Translations under genes and position numbers: made by a program
Assembly (NCBI GenBank): GCA_020634155.1
Contig: JACKCI010000001.1
Location: 1,240,001 to 1,304,000 of the forward strand
DNA: 64,000 nt
Direction of reading: 5' to 3'
DNA from: Anaerolineales bacterium
GTDB lineage: Bacteria; Chloroflexota; Anaerolineae; Aggregatilineales; J027
Shown here: in pieces, positions 44,710 through 54,338 of the stretch
Position numbering within the stretch: the stretch's first letter is position 1
Layout of the letters: every line of letters starts with the position of its first letter
Notes under the pieces: model-generated
Database searches by the model: none
Seen by the model: the letters and a program-made list of their open reading frames with translations, nothing else
Told to the model about the DNA's origin: nothing

Positions 44710-46170
44710 GTGTCTGATTACGCAGTGACTCCACGCAGTGAGGATTTCTCGGCGTGGTATAATGAGATTGTGGTCAAATCTGACCTTGTTGATAGTCCCG
44801 AAAGAACACCCGTGCGCGGTTGCATGATTATCAAGCCCTATGGCTATGAGATTTGGGAGGGCATCCGCAACGGTTTAGATCAACGTTTTAAGGCCACGGG
44901 CCACCAGAACGCCTATTTCCCCCTCTTTATTCCGATGAGCTTTTTGCAAAAAGAGGCCGACCATGTGGAAGGTTTTGCCCCTGAACTAGCCGTTGTGACG
45001 CATGGCGGCGGCAAAGAACTGGAAGAGCCGTATGTGGTGCGCCCCACCAGCGAGACCATCATCGGGGATGCCATGTCGCGCTGGATTCAGTCTTACCGTG
45101 ACCTGCCACTGCTGCTCAATCAATGGGCCAATGTCGTCCGCTGGGAAAAGCGCACCCGCCCCTTCTTGCGGACATCCGAATTTTTATGGCAAGAGGGCCA
45201 CACCGCCCACGCCACCTTTGACGACGCTCAAGCCGAAACCATGCAGATGCTCGACATCTACGCCGACTTTGCCATCAATGAAGCCGCCATCCCCGTCATT
45301 AAAGGCCAGAAAAGCGACCAAGAGCGCTTTGCAGGTGCCCATGCCAGCTACACCATAGAGGCCATGATGGGCGATGGCAAAGCCCTCCAAGCAGGCACCA
45401 GCCATAATCTTGGTCAGAACTTCGCCAAAGCCTTTGACATCACCTATACCGATGTAAACAACGAGCCGCAGCACTGTTGGACAACCTCGTGGGGAGTCAG
45501 CACCCGCATGATTGGGGCCATCATCATGGCACACGGTGACGACAAGGGGCTACGCTTACCGCCACGCCTCGCGCCAATCCAAGCGGTGGTCGTGCCAATT
45601 TGGAAGAACGAGAGCGAGGCTGCTGTTGTGCTTCCCGTTGCCCAAGAACTGGCCGCCAAGCTGCGCGAAGCGGGGGTGCGTTTGCATATCGACACCCGCG
45701 AAGGCCTTTCACCCGGCTTCAAGTACAACGATTGGGAGATGCGCGGTGTGCCCATGCGGGTTGAGGTTGGGCCGAAGGATGTGCAAAACGGCACGGCTGC
45801 CATCGCCCGCCGCGATATTCCGGGGCGTGAGGGCAAGCAATTCGTGGAGCAATCGCTGGTGGTCGCCCGCGTGCTGACCTTGCTGGATGAGGTGCAAGCG
45901 GGATTGCTGCAACAAGCGACGGCCTTCCGTGATAGCCACCTGCACGAGGTGGTAGGTGACTATGACCGCTTTACGGAGATTGTGCGCGGTGGAGAATGGG
46001 CGCTGACGTGGTTCTCTGGTGAGGCAGAGGCCGAGGCCAAAATAAAAGAGGACTGCCAAGCGGTTAGCCGATGCTTCCCCCTCGAACAGCCCTATGCTGG
46101 TCAATCTGGTCCGTGCATTGTGACAGGCAAACCCGCCACGCGCATGGCTTACTTTGCGAAAGCCTACTAG
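44710..46170 (+). CDS. proS: Prolyl-tRNA synthetase (archaeal/eukaryal type)
   Basis: 486 residues from a GTG start preceded by CGAGGAG. It is the short form without the editing insertion of the bacterial type: class II motifs are seen in RPTSETIIGDAM, RTSEFLWQEGHTAH and the GTSHNLGQNFAKAFDI region, followed by an anticodon-binding domain (PPRLAPIQAVVVPI) and a C-terminal domain ending in Y, the usual end of this type. It charges tRNA-Pro. Such enzymes are found in several bacterial phyla including Chloroflexota. It converges with and overlaps the NYN gene by four bases. Confidence 0.95.
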   Translation: MSDYAVTPRSEDFSAWYNEIVVKSDLVDSPERTPVRGCMIIKPYGYEIWEGIRNGLDQRFKATGHQNAYFPLFIPMSFLQKEADHVEGFAPELAVVTHGGGKELEEPYVVRPTSETIIGDAMSRWIQSYRDLPLLLNQWANVVRWEKRTRPFLRTSEFLWQEGHTAHATFDDAQAETMQMLDIYADFAINEAAIPVIKGQKSDQERFAGAHASYTIEAMMGDGKALQAGTSHNLGQNFAKAFDITYTDVNNEPQHCWTTSWGVSTRMIGAIIMAHGDDKGLRLPPRLAPIQAVVVPIWKNESEAAVVLPVAQELAAKLREAGVRLHIDTREGLSPGFKYNDWEMRGVPMRVEVGPKDVQNGTAAIARRDIPGREGKQFVEQSLVVARVLTLLDEVQAGLLQQATAFRDSHLHEVVGDYDRFTEIVRGGEWALTWFSGEAEAEAKIKEDCQAVSRCFPLEQPYAGQSGPCIVTGKPATRMAYFAKAY

Positions 46171-48278
46171 GTATTCTCGAACCCATACTTTTCCGCTACC
46201 CGCACCACCGTGTGATGGGTGCGGAAAAGGCTATACAGGTCTTGGTGACCCGGCACCAGATTCAACACGTTTTCCAGTTCCATGATAGACACCCATGTCT
46301 TAAAGGTCTCAGGTGGCACCGGACAGGCCTGTTGAATGGACTCGATGTTAATCGGGGTGCGCTCTTGATAGAGTTCAAGCAAGCCCTTGATAAACAGGTC
46401 ACGCTCTTCCAAGTAGGTCGTTACCAAATCGGCCTGCTCTACCAAGGAGATGCCCTTGGTCAAGAAATTGCTCATGGGGTTTTGGTACTCTTTGATGCTC
46501 ACCGAGCCATCTTCGACCAGAACCTCAATGGCCTGTTGGAAAAGCATCCCAGAGTCAAAGGGTCGCAAGCGTTTGTGCAGGCTCCCCAAGGGACACCATG
46601 CAAAGCCACGGAAGCTGGTAAACTGCTCCACGCTCACCACAATACGGCGCATCATCTCCTCAATCTCTTCGGGAGAGGCGACCACTTCAATGCTTGGTGG
46701 TGGCTCTGGTAAAACAACCGCCGCAGGGTTGGCATCGACATCAGGCAAGCGAATGACGGGTACAAGGTCTTCGGGGTTATTGGGATGTGGCACCAACTCA
46801 CGCACCAAAAGCCCCTCGCGCACCAAGGCATCAATCCACTCTGAGCGCCAATTGTCATCAATATTAAGACCGGGGCCTGTCAAGTCCAAGTCCATGCTTA
46901 GGCCCTTGAGCAAGAAGCCATAATTAACATATTCCCAGTTGCGTACTGAGAGCGTGTTAGCAACCCGATGCACAATCCGGTCACGGATGATGCGCGTAGC
47001 TTGGGTAATGGGATGGTTGTTGTTGAGCGCCACAATGCCCGACGCATTGACATCAATCAATCCCAAACCTTGGGCCTGCCCCAGCAACTCCTCACCACGG
47101 GCGGGGTTGGTCACGGCATGGGCCTCAATCAAGTGGTCGGTTAGGTCATCAATGGTCAAGGGTGAGCGTGGGTGCTTGGCTGTCCAAATATCGCATTGCA
47201 AGACCACGCTTGACCACTGCGAGGGACGGAAAGCCAATGGCTCCCCATGCTCATTAATCAGGGCTTCGTGGTAAATCTGCTCTAGGTCAGTATGGCGTTG
47301 GAATTGGGCAAAGTCATCGACATATTCGAGCAAAATAGCGGGGTTATTCTCAAGAATGCGGCTGGTGCTGCCATGAATACCCCAAACCACCACCTGCTTG
47401 CCCTTGGCACGGAGGGTGCCAAAGACATCGTTAAAATCGCGGTCACCACTGGCAACAATGAAAATATCAGAGCTACCCGTCGTGGAGCTATCCGCCAGCA
47501 CGTCCTTAGCAATCCGCATATCGGCGCTGTTTTTGCCCGGTAGATTGAACACGGGGTCGATATTGGACAGGGCCAAGCGGCTGGGGGCTTCATCAGAGAT
47601 TTCGCGCCCTTGGGCATCTACCAACGGCGGCAAACTCCCGCGCTGTCCCCAAGGGGCATAGGCCGCCATTTTGTTGACCTGACCATGAGCGCGAGCTTGG
47701 CGACTCATCGCATTGACCAAGCGGTCAAGGTCAATAACATAGCCCTGCTCATTGAGGCCAATCGTAATATTCTCAAAATCTACATAGAGGGAAACTGTCT
47801 TGGTAGGAATACCCAAGATAGTCTCTAGTGGTTGATAGATGGCATCCGCCACACCGGGGTCGTCATCCCCCCAAATCCGCACACGTCCACGCGGATTGAG
47901 GTCGATACGTTGTACGATAGAGGCAAAATCCGGTTGAGTGGTGACAAGGATAAGTTCATCAACTGGCTCGTCGCCTGTCGCAAAATAATTCGCGTACATC
48001 ACATCGACCACAAAGGGGCGATCTGGCGCGTTGCAGACTTCAAATCCATTGGTAACGAAGATTTGTTGAACGCTGGTCCCTACCCGTCCCGGCACAGCCC
48101 GATCACGATTCCAATTAGCAACCGCCACCGAGACCAGTGCATCAGAAGACACCAACCCGGCTGCCAATGTTGCCCCATTACGGAGCGTCATCGACACCTC
48201 ATGCAAATCAAGCGCGAGTTTTCGTGCTTCTAAACGATCAAGGAGATCATCGACATCAACAATTAAGTAGGCTCGCAT
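46167..48278 (-). CDS. Tandem NYN-domain protein (probable RNA-binding nuclease-like)
   Basis: 703 residues, no signal peptide. The N-terminal region (about 1-160) looks like a divergent NYN/PIN domain: it opens with AYLIVDVDDLLDRL and has LILVTTQPDFASI. A second, canonical NYN domain (about 165-310) has LYVDFENI, a KNSADMRIAKDVL segment and IFIVASGDRDFNDV, giving the acidic residues for metal-dependent RNA cleavage. The rest (about 320-703) is helical, possibly several winged helices, as in LabA/MARF1-like proteins. The first domain keeps an aspartate pair (VDVDD) but is less complete. Role in RNA turnover is inference. It converges with proS. Confidence 0.8.
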   Translation of the reverse strand: MRAYLIVDVDDLLDRLEARKLALDLHEVSMTLRNGATLAAGLVSSDALVSVAVANWNRDRAVPGRVGTSVQQIFVTNGFEVCNAPDRPFVVDVMYANYFATGDEPVDELILVTTQPDFASIVQRIDLNPRGRVRIWGDDDPGVADAIYQPLETILGIPTKTVSLYVDFENITIGLNEQGYVIDLDRLVNAMSRQARAHGQVNKMAAYAPWGQRGSLPPLVDAQGREISDEAPSRLALSNIDPVFNLPGKNSADMRIAKDVLADSSTTGSSDIFIVASGDRDFNDVFGTLRAKGKQVVVWGIHGSTSRILENNPAILLEYVDDFAQFQRHTDLEQIYHEALINEHGEPLAFRPSQWSSVVLQCDIWTAKHPRSPLTIDDLTDHLIEAHAVTNPARGEELLGQAQGLGLIDVNASGIVALNNNHPITQATRIIRDRIVHRVANTLSVRNWEYVNYGFLLKGLSMDLDLTGPGLNIDDNWRSEWIDALVREGLLVRELVPHPNNPEDLVPVIRLPDVDANPAAVVLPEPPPSIEVVASPEEIEEMMRRIVVSVEQFTSFRGFAWCPLGSLHKRLRPFDSGMLFQQAIEVLVEDGSVSIKEYQNPMSNFLTKGISLVEQADLVTTYLEERDLFIKGLLELYQERTPINIESIQQACPVPPETFKTWVSIMELENVLNLVPGHQDLYSLFRTHHTVVRVAEKYGFENT

Positions 48279-48410
48279 AAGTTTAATTGTATCCTCAGAG
48301 CATCACACGCTCTGTCAGCACATAATACAGAAGAAAAGAATAACTACAAACAACCCCTATTTTCTCTGTTACTATAGCGGAAAATATATCAAGCGGCAAG
48401 CGACAACAGC

Positions 48411-48444
48411 AAAAATCCTCTGTTCCTTCGTCAAACAGAGGATT
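48411..48444 (-). terminator. Rho-independent terminator of the V4R gene
   Basis: AATCCTCTGTT (48414-48424) pairs with AACAGAGGATT (48434-48444) across nine bases. On the minus strand a five-T run follows. Confidence 0.85.
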
Positions 48445-48466
48445 GTAGTTACACCATCACATGGAA

Positions 48467-49096
48467 TTAACCAATGGGTTCCTTAAAGATCACATAGCGT
48501 CCCATATCATCACCTTTAGCGATACAGGTTGCCATATCCACTTTAAATTCATGCCCGCCAGAAACCCAGCGCAACCCTTCCTGTAGCAAACCTTGGCCTG
48601 CATAGCAAACCGGACGGTCAGCCGTGCGCTTCCAGCACATAGGACAGCGTTCAAGGGTATAGACGAATTTATCTTCTTCTTCGTGAACTCGTGAGATTTG
48701 GTCAGAAAATTGGGTCAAGATATTTGCCATAGCTGGCAACCCAATCTTGAGTTTTTGAGGCAGCGGTAACACCTTAAAAGCAAGGTCACCAACACCCGCC
48801 AATGCCCCAAACCCTTTGAGGCCTTCAGCAAATGTTGCACGCCCGGCCCGCAACGCCAACCCGCGTCCGCCGCGGGGTCCGTACATTTCTTCCAGCGCTA
48901 CCTGTAAGGACGTAAAAGAGACAAAATCAAATTCTTTTTCAAGATTATCGGGCGGATAATTGCCAATATATGTGGCTAGGTTCGCCAAATTCAAAATGGC
49001 ATTCAAACCACCCTTACCCATAATTTCTTCCATCGCCATGATGAAAATACGGGCGAATTTATTCGGATAGTAGTAGCCGCTAGTTTCCGGTGGCAT
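48467..49096 (-). CDS. V4R (4-vinyl reductase-like) domain protein
   Basis: 209 residues. The C-terminal half carries the V4R pattern: ERCPMC, then CYAGQGLLQEGLRWVSGG, then FKVDMATCIAKGDDMGRYVI, including the conserved cysteines and the C-x-A/K-x-G-D signature. V4R domains share the HNOB-like fold and usually bind small hydrophobic molecules. They occur in bacteriochlorophyll synthesis (BchJ-like), in regulators and in orphan proteins. No photosynthesis genes lie near, so a sensory or carrier role is more likely than vinyl reduction. Good GGAGGAG site, own terminator, single-gene unit. Confidence 0.8.
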   Translation of the reverse strand: MPPETSGYYYPNKFARIFIMAMEEIMGKGGLNAILNLANLATYIGNYPPDNLEKEFDFVSFTSLQVALEEMYGPRGGRGLALRAGRATFAEGLKGFGALAGVGDLAFKVLPLPQKLKIGLPAMANILTQFSDQISRVHEEEDKFVYTLERCPMCWKRTADRPVCYAGQGLLQEGLRWVSGGHEFKVDMATCIAKGDDMGRYVIFKEPIG

Positions 49097-49184
49097 TTGC
49101 CTGCTCCTCCAGTTTCGGTACGGGGTTTGCCAGAGGGGTCAAAACAAACTTTTCACAAATCCTAGAGACCCCAACCGCGTTTAG

Positions 49185-49190
49185 TATAAT
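49185..49190 (+). promoter_or_regulatory. Candidate -10 element for the helicase-nuclease gene
   Basis: A perfect TATAAT lies in the 186-base gap between divergent genes, 93 bases before the ATT start. No clear -35 was found. Confidence 0.35.
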
Positions 49191-49282
49191 AGAAAATAAA
49201 GGTTTTGTCACGAACTTGCTTCGCCAAGTGCAAAGCACTAACGACATGCTAAAGATGTTAACATATTTGAAGGGGTTTTGCC

Positions 49283-52200
49283 ATTTTTACACCAGAACAA
49301 CAACAGGCAATTTCCACAACTCATACAAATTTGATTGTGGTCGCGGGCGCGGGTAGTGGCAAGACTCGCGTTTTGGTTGAGCGTTTCTTAGCGCTACTTG
49401 AACACTATCCGACATGGCCGCTCAATTCTATTGTCGCCATTACCTTTACAGAAAAGGCCGCCCGTGAAATGCGGGACAGGGTGCGCCAAGCCATTAGCCA
49501 GCGCATTCAATCAAGTACCACCCTTGAGCAGCTCACCTTTTGGCGGCAGCACGAAGACAGCCTCGAAAGCGCACGCATCGGCACCATTCACGCATTGGCT
49601 GCACAATTGCTCCGTGCCAACCCTGTCGAAGCCGCCCTTGACCCCGGTTTCCAGATTTTGGACGAGGTAGAGGCCACCCTCCTCCAAGATGAAGCCGTTG
49701 AGCAAGCCTTAGTTGCATTGCTCCAGTCTCCTGCTGCGGCACTCTTAGCTGACTATGGGGTGCGTGTAGTGCGCGATGTCCTCAAAGCTTTTATCAGCCA
49801 ATCCGCTGCCCAGCCCCTACTTGACGCCCTCATCCATCTCCACCCCGACCAATGGGTACAACATTGGCGTGGCCTTCAGCAAGCCGATAGCGGGAGCATG
49901 CTCGATAGTATCCGCACGAATGCGACCTTGCGTGAAGCGATAGCTTGGATTGATGACAAAGGCACCCCCGCCGATGATGCACTATGGAATAGCTGGCGGA
50001 TTGCTACAAGCCAATACGCCATCATTCAGCACGCGGATTGGGACGCAGCCTACACTGCCTTGACCGTGATACAAGAATCGGTCAATATACGTGGCGGCAG
50101 CAAAAAGATTTGGGGTGATGATGAAGCCGTCAAGGAATCAAAGAAACAGTTAAAAACCATCCGCGAGAGTGCCAAAGCTTATCTAGAGCAGATTATCCCC
50201 CCTATTGGTGAAGGTGATGAACAAGCCGCACAAATGTTGATTTGGTGGCGTGACGCCATTGACCTCACCAGCCAGACCTATAGTCAGCTAAAGGCCAATC
50301 AAAACACGCTTGACTTCGATGACCTCGAAGTGCTAACCGTCCAGCTTCTGGAAAATCACCCAGATGTAGCCGCCCATTATGTACAGCATGAATTTAACCA
50401 TGTTATGGTTGATGAGTTTCAAGATACCAACGACGCCCAACGCCGAATCATCTATGCGCTCTGCGGTGTTGATGCCGAACAAGCACCTGCTGGACGGCTC
50501 TTTGTAGTGGGTGACCCCAAGCAGAGCATTTATGCCTTTCGTGGGGCCGATGTCAGCGTCTTTGACCGCGTGCGCCATGAACTTCTGCAATTGGGTGGGG
50601 AGGCGGTCGCTTTAAGCAAATCGTTTCGCAGCCATCAGCGCCTTATTGCTCTGTTCAATAATCTCTTTGGGGTCATCTTGCAGCGCGAGGCGGGGGCTGT
50701 TGGGGCCTTCACCGTTGCTTATGAAGCCGTTAGCCATCACCGCGAAGCCGCCCCTGACCTGCAAACTCCCATCACCTTGATAGGCCTTCATCAACCCAAA
50801 ACCGACGATACATCAAGCAAACTGAGTGGCAATGATATTGATTTATGGGAGGCGATGCAGGTTGGGCAGCACCTACAAGCGATGATCAACAACCAAACCC
50901 CCATCTGGGAGCGCCACACCAATACCTACCGCCCCCTTCAATATGGGGATATTGCCATCTTGTTTCAGTCGATGGGTAAAACACCCCAATGGGAACATGC
51001 CTTTCAGCAGCTTGGCTTGCCCTATATCACCATCGCAGGCAAAGGCTATTTTGAGCGCCAAGAGGTGTGGGATATTCAGAATCTACTAGCGACTCTGCAC
51101 AACCCCGCCGATGACCTCGCTTTGGCCTCGGTACTGCGTGCCCCTATGTTTGGCCTCAGTGATGATGGGTTGCTGGCCTATCGTCTTCAACAAGATGCTG
51201 AGGGCAAACCCCAACCTCTTTGGGTTGCGCTGATGCACACTACCCCACCCCTTGATGACACAGATGCCGCCGTTGCTGAATTTGCGCGGCATACTTTGGG
51301 CATTCTGCATCAGATAGCAGGGCGTGTCACCATTGCCGAGTTGATTGAGCAAGCCTTGGAATTGACCGCCTTTGAAGCCACCCTGACCGCCCTTCCCAAC
51401 GGAGAACGTCGTCGCGCCAATATCAAGAAATTATTAACGGTTGCCCATCGCAGCGGGAGAGTCTCGCTGGCGGAGTTTCGCACCTATTTAGATGATATGG
51501 TCAGCACTGAAGCCCGTGAAGGAGAAGCTACCCTCGAAGCCGAAGGTGCTATCACACTCATGTCAGTACACAAGAGCAAGGGCTTGGAATTTCCAGTAGT
51601 GGTCATTGGTGAAGCCGATTGGACACGCAATGAATACAAGCCTGTCGTGATTTTTGACCCGCTAGTTGGGCCTGTCTGCAAAATCATGGGGGCAGAAAAG
51701 CTCGAAGAGCCGAGCGCCTACCAACTTGCACATAAATATCAAATCCAGCGGTCCGAAGCAGAACGCAAGCGCCTCTTTTATGTAGCGGCTACCCGCGCCC
51801 AAGATTATCTCATTATCAGCGGGGAATATAAACAAACTGGCTGGATGGGCCAGCTTCACCAAGTATTGGGTCTTCCCGCTAAGGACGATGTTCTGGTGGG
51901 CAATAGTTTGCTCAAGGATTGGGGTATTCATATTCAGATACCATCGGTTCCGTCACGCCATGCCCTGCATCAACGCCGCAGTATGCAAAGTGGATGGAAC
52001 TCGATTCAACAAAGTACCCCGCCCGCAACAGCGCCTTTGCCGCTTCTGCACCCGCTTCATATTCAAATCCCCGGCAAGCGCTGGCATATCAACGCCACCG
52101 ACCTTGAACGATTGGACGACAAAAATTGGCGGAGCAAGTCGGTTGATTTTCGACGACGGGTAATGCGCGACATGCCTCCCCCTGTGCGCCCGCTTGTATT

Positions 52201-52783
52201 GGGCATGAATGAACAACCTATGTTGGCCTATGTGGTGGGGAATGTAGTACACCGAGCGCTCAAAGTAAGCCTCTTACCAAGCGAGACCAGCCGTGAACGG
52301 TTTGAATATGGCCTTAAGACCTATACATGGGAGCATGGCGTCATTGAGCCATACCAACACGAATATGTCGTAGCAGAAGCCCGCCGCCTCTTACAACAAT
52401 ACGAAAAAGGCCGCCTCGGCAAAATGCTCCAACAGGCTAGTTCCATCCACCGTGAATATGAGTTCACTTATCAACATGGAAGCTATATCATTCATGGCAT
52501 TATCGATCTACTCTTCCAGTATGAAGGCAAATGGCATGTACTAGATTTCAAAACCAACCGTATCAGCACTCAAAATGTCGAGCGCTTTTCCCAACGCTTT
52601 TATTATCAAATGGGAGCCTATGCCCAAGCAGTAGAAGCCTATACCCAAAGCACGCCAGAAGTTCTGCTCTATTACCTGCACCCGAACCATCTTTATGAGA
52701 TGCCAGAAACACACTGGCGGGCCGCTATGGATACTATCGAAACTACCCTTAACGAGGTTCTTGCCAGCGAAAGCGTAGGATAG
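49283..52783 (+). CDS. AddA-like UvrD-family helicase with PD-(D/E)XK nuclease domain
   Basis: 1166 residues if started at ATT 49283. The conserved opening FTPEQQQAI lies upstream of the first standard start (TTG 49331, next to the Walker A segment), and the frame closes at a TGA at 49268. Only ATT fits, with AGGGG seven bases upstream. Motifs: Walker A AGAGSGKT (about 21-28), VDEFQDTND (about 376), GDPKQSIYAFRGAD, LMSVHKSKGLEFP and RKRLFYVAATRA. The C-terminus has GIIDLLF and VLDFKTN (about 1088), the RecB-type nuclease core. It should resect double-strand ends as AddA does, but no addB is adjacent. Its 3' end overlaps tilS by 35 bases, tail to tail. Confidence 0.88.
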   Translation: MFTPEQQQAISTTHTNLIVVAGAGSGKTRVLVERFLALLEHYPTWPLNSIVAITFTEKAAREMRDRVRQAISQRIQSSTTLEQLTFWRQHEDSLESARIGTIHALAAQLLRANPVEAALDPGFQILDEVEATLLQDEAVEQALVALLQSPAAALLADYGVRVVRDVLKAFISQSAAQPLLDALIHLHPDQWVQHWRGLQQADSGSMLDSIRTNATLREAIAWIDDKGTPADDALWNSWRIATSQYAIIQHADWDAAYTALTVIQESVNIRGGSKKIWGDDEAVKESKKQLKTIRESAKAYLEQIIPPIGEGDEQAAQMLIWWRDAIDLTSQTYSQLKANQNTLDFDDLEVLTVQLLENHPDVAAHYVQHEFNHVMVDEFQDTNDAQRRIIYALCGVDAEQAPAGRLFVVGDPKQSIYAFRGADVSVFDRVRHELLQLGGEAVALSKSFRSHQRLIALFNNLFGVILQREAGAVGAFTVAYEAVSHHREAAPDLQTPITLIGLHQPKTDDTSSKLSGNDIDLWEAMQVGQHLQAMINNQTPIWERHTNTYRPLQYGDIAILFQSMGKTPQWEHAFQQLGLPYITIAGKGYFERQEVWDIQNLLATLHNPADDLALASVLRAPMFGLSDDGLLAYRLQQDAEGKPQPLWVALMHTTPPLDDTDAAVAEFARHTLGILHQIAGRVTIAELIEQALELTAFEATLTALPNGERRRANIKKLLTVAHRSGRVSLAEFRTYLDDMVSTEAREGEATLEAEGAITLMSVHKSKGLEFPVVVIGEADWTRNEYKPVVIFDPLVGPVCKIMGAEKLEEPSAYQLAHKYQIQRSEAERKRLFYVAATRAQDYLIISGEYKQTGWMGQLHQVLGLPAKDDVLVGNSLLKDWGIHIQIPSVPSRHALHQRRSMQSGWNSIQQSTPPATAPLPLLHPLHIQIPGKRWHINATDLERLDDKNWRSKSVDFRRRVMRDMPPPVRPLVLGMNEQPMLAYVVGNVVHRALKVSLLPSETSRERFEYGLKTYTWEHGVIEPYQHEYVVAEARRLLQQYEKGRLGKMLQQASSIHREYEFTYQHGSYIIHGIIDLLFQYEGKWHVLDFKTNRISTQNVERFSQRFYYQMGAYAQAVEAYTQSTPEVLLYYLHPNHLYEMPETHWRAAMDTIETTLNEVLASESVG

Positions 52784-54272
52784 CAGCGGTATCATCACGC
52801 ACCGCAAAAGTATCAGCAATTCGGGCTTGGGGGCCATTGGCAGTGGGAGCCACAAACCACGCAATCTCGTCATTAATGGTCAGGAGGGGTACTTGGTCAC
52901 GGTAAAAGGCAGGTATCTTGAGGTTGATAAAGGTATCCGACAATTTTTGCGACTTGCCGCGCATCCCAAAAGGCTTGAAGCGGTCACCGTCTTGCCACGT
53001 CCGCAAACCAATCATGGCCCCTTCTGGAATCGCAAGGGTGCATTCAAGCGGGGTGGCAGGGCGGAGGTCTCTGGAACGACCCTCAACCACCCAATAAGAG
53101 ACGAGTGCTAAGTTGCCCGCCTTGATGACCTGACCTTCTTGGTGGGGGTCAATCCGCAACAGTTGACCCGCACGTAAACAAGGCAAATGATAGGGATAGA
53201 CGGGGTTACCCCCATAGCCTATCGTCACCTCGTCATAACCGACTCGCAGATAGACGGCATCAGGTAGTTCAATTTGGCTACCCGTCTGCCCCTGCAAGAT
53301 AAGCAATCGCGCCCGCTCCACTAAATCAAAGCTCAAATCGCGGGCAGCAGGAGCAAGCTCAAACATGGCCTTTCGCAACAACCCGCGTTGAATGCCCAAT
53401 GGTTGTTCCATAAAGGCTTGGCGGTCTAAAAAGACGACTTCGCCGATTTCGCCCTCGTCATCAGGTTCGGTCTCTGACCATTCCAACATCCACGCTGCCA
53501 CCTGCTCCACACGGCTATCAACAACCGCCACCTCGCCTTGAACCACTGTTGCTAACCGATTAAGGGTATCGTGGATATTGGGGTTCATAGTCTTCAACAT
53601 AGGCAGCAATTGGTGTCGAATTTGGTTGCGAAGATAGCGGACATCAGCATTGGTCGCATCTTGGCGTGGGGATAAGCCATGCTCGGCAGCATAGGCCTCA
53701 ATCGCGCTACGTGGCACATCCAACAGCGGGCGAATCAAACTATAGTCACTAGGGTCAACATCTTCGCCAAGCATATCAGGCCAATCTAAAAGAAGATGGT
53801 CTTCGCTGAGAAAGGTTTGGTAGAGCATCCCTTGAAGGCCGCGCAGCCCTGCCCCCCGAATGATGTGCATTAAGACCGTTTCGGCTTGGTCATCGTGGTT
53901 ATGGGCAATAGCAATTCGCTGAGAGCCGATTCGCAGGGCTACCTCCAATAAGAAGGTATACCGTGCTTGGCGAGCCGTTGCTTCAATGTTCAGACCATAA
54001 TCCGCCGCAAGGGTTGGGACATCTACCGCACCACGTACACAAGGCAAGCCCCATGACTGAGCCAAGTTTTCTACAAACAACGCATCGGCTACCCCATCCT
54101 CCCCCCGTATACCATGATCAAGGGTGACCACATGAAGGGGTATCTCTAGCTGCTTTAGGGCATGCAGCATGACTAGTGAATCAATCCCTCCTGATACGGC
54201 CACCACCAGCGGGGTATTTGGTTCAATGAGTTGATACTGCCGACAAGTTTCGATTAATTGCTGCACGACCAT
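52749..54272 (-). CDS. tilS: tRNA(Ile)-lysidine synthetase
   Basis: 507 residues. The N-terminal ATP-pyrophosphatase domain has the P-loop VAVSGGIDSLVMLHAL and the TilS markers LDHGIR, EATARQARY and AHNHDDQAET followed by RGAGLRGLQGM. A C-terminal TilS domain includes FKPFGMRGKSQKLSD. It modifies C34 of the CAU-anticodon tRNA-Ile to lysidine so that it reads AUA. The gene has an AGAGGAGG site before the ATG. Essential in most bacteria. Tail-to-tail overlap with the helicase gene. Confidence 0.95.
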   Translation of the reverse strand: MVVQQLIETCRQYQLIEPNTPLVVAVSGGIDSLVMLHALKQLEIPLHVVTLDHGIRGEDGVADALFVENLAQSWGLPCVRGAVDVPTLAADYGLNIEATARQARYTFLLEVALRIGSQRIAIAHNHDDQAETVLMHIIRGAGLRGLQGMLYQTFLSEDHLLLDWPDMLGEDVDPSDYSLIRPLLDVPRSAIEAYAAEHGLSPRQDATNADVRYLRNQIRHQLLPMLKTMNPNIHDTLNRLATVVQGEVAVVDSRVEQVAAWMLEWSETEPDDEGEIGEVVFLDRQAFMEQPLGIQRGLLRKAMFELAPAARDLSFDLVERARLLILQGQTGSQIELPDAVYLRVGYDEVTIGYGGNPVYPYHLPCLRAGQLLRIDPHQEGQVIKAGNLALVSYWVVEGRSRDLRPATPLECTLAIPEGAMIGLRTWQDGDRFKPFGMRGKSQKLSDTFINLKIPAFYRDQVPLLTINDEIAWFVAPTANGPQARIADTFAVRDDTAAILRFRWQEPR

Positions 54273-54322
54273 GTTGCCCTCCTCTGTGTATGTAAGTTAT
54301 TCTAAATAACGGCAAGAAAATA

Positions 54323-54331
54323 TGCTACAAT
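54323..54331 (+). promoter_or_regulatory. Extended -10 promoter giving a likely leaderless transcript
   Basis: TGCTACAAT is an extended -10 (TGN plus TACAAT, 54326-54331) ending seven bases before the ATG at 54339. Transcription should start at or next to the A of the ATG. No ribosome site precedes this gene. Confidence 0.5.
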
Positions 54332-54338
54332 TCGCACC

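Noticed and set aside
46071..46712. 213-codon plus-strand frame at the proS/NYN junction
   Set aside because: It spans the 3' ends of two convergent real genes and has no family features.
49090..49356. 88-codon plus-strand frame between the V4R gene and the helicase gene
   Set aside because: It overlaps the start of the helicase in another frame and has no ribosome site or conserved pattern.
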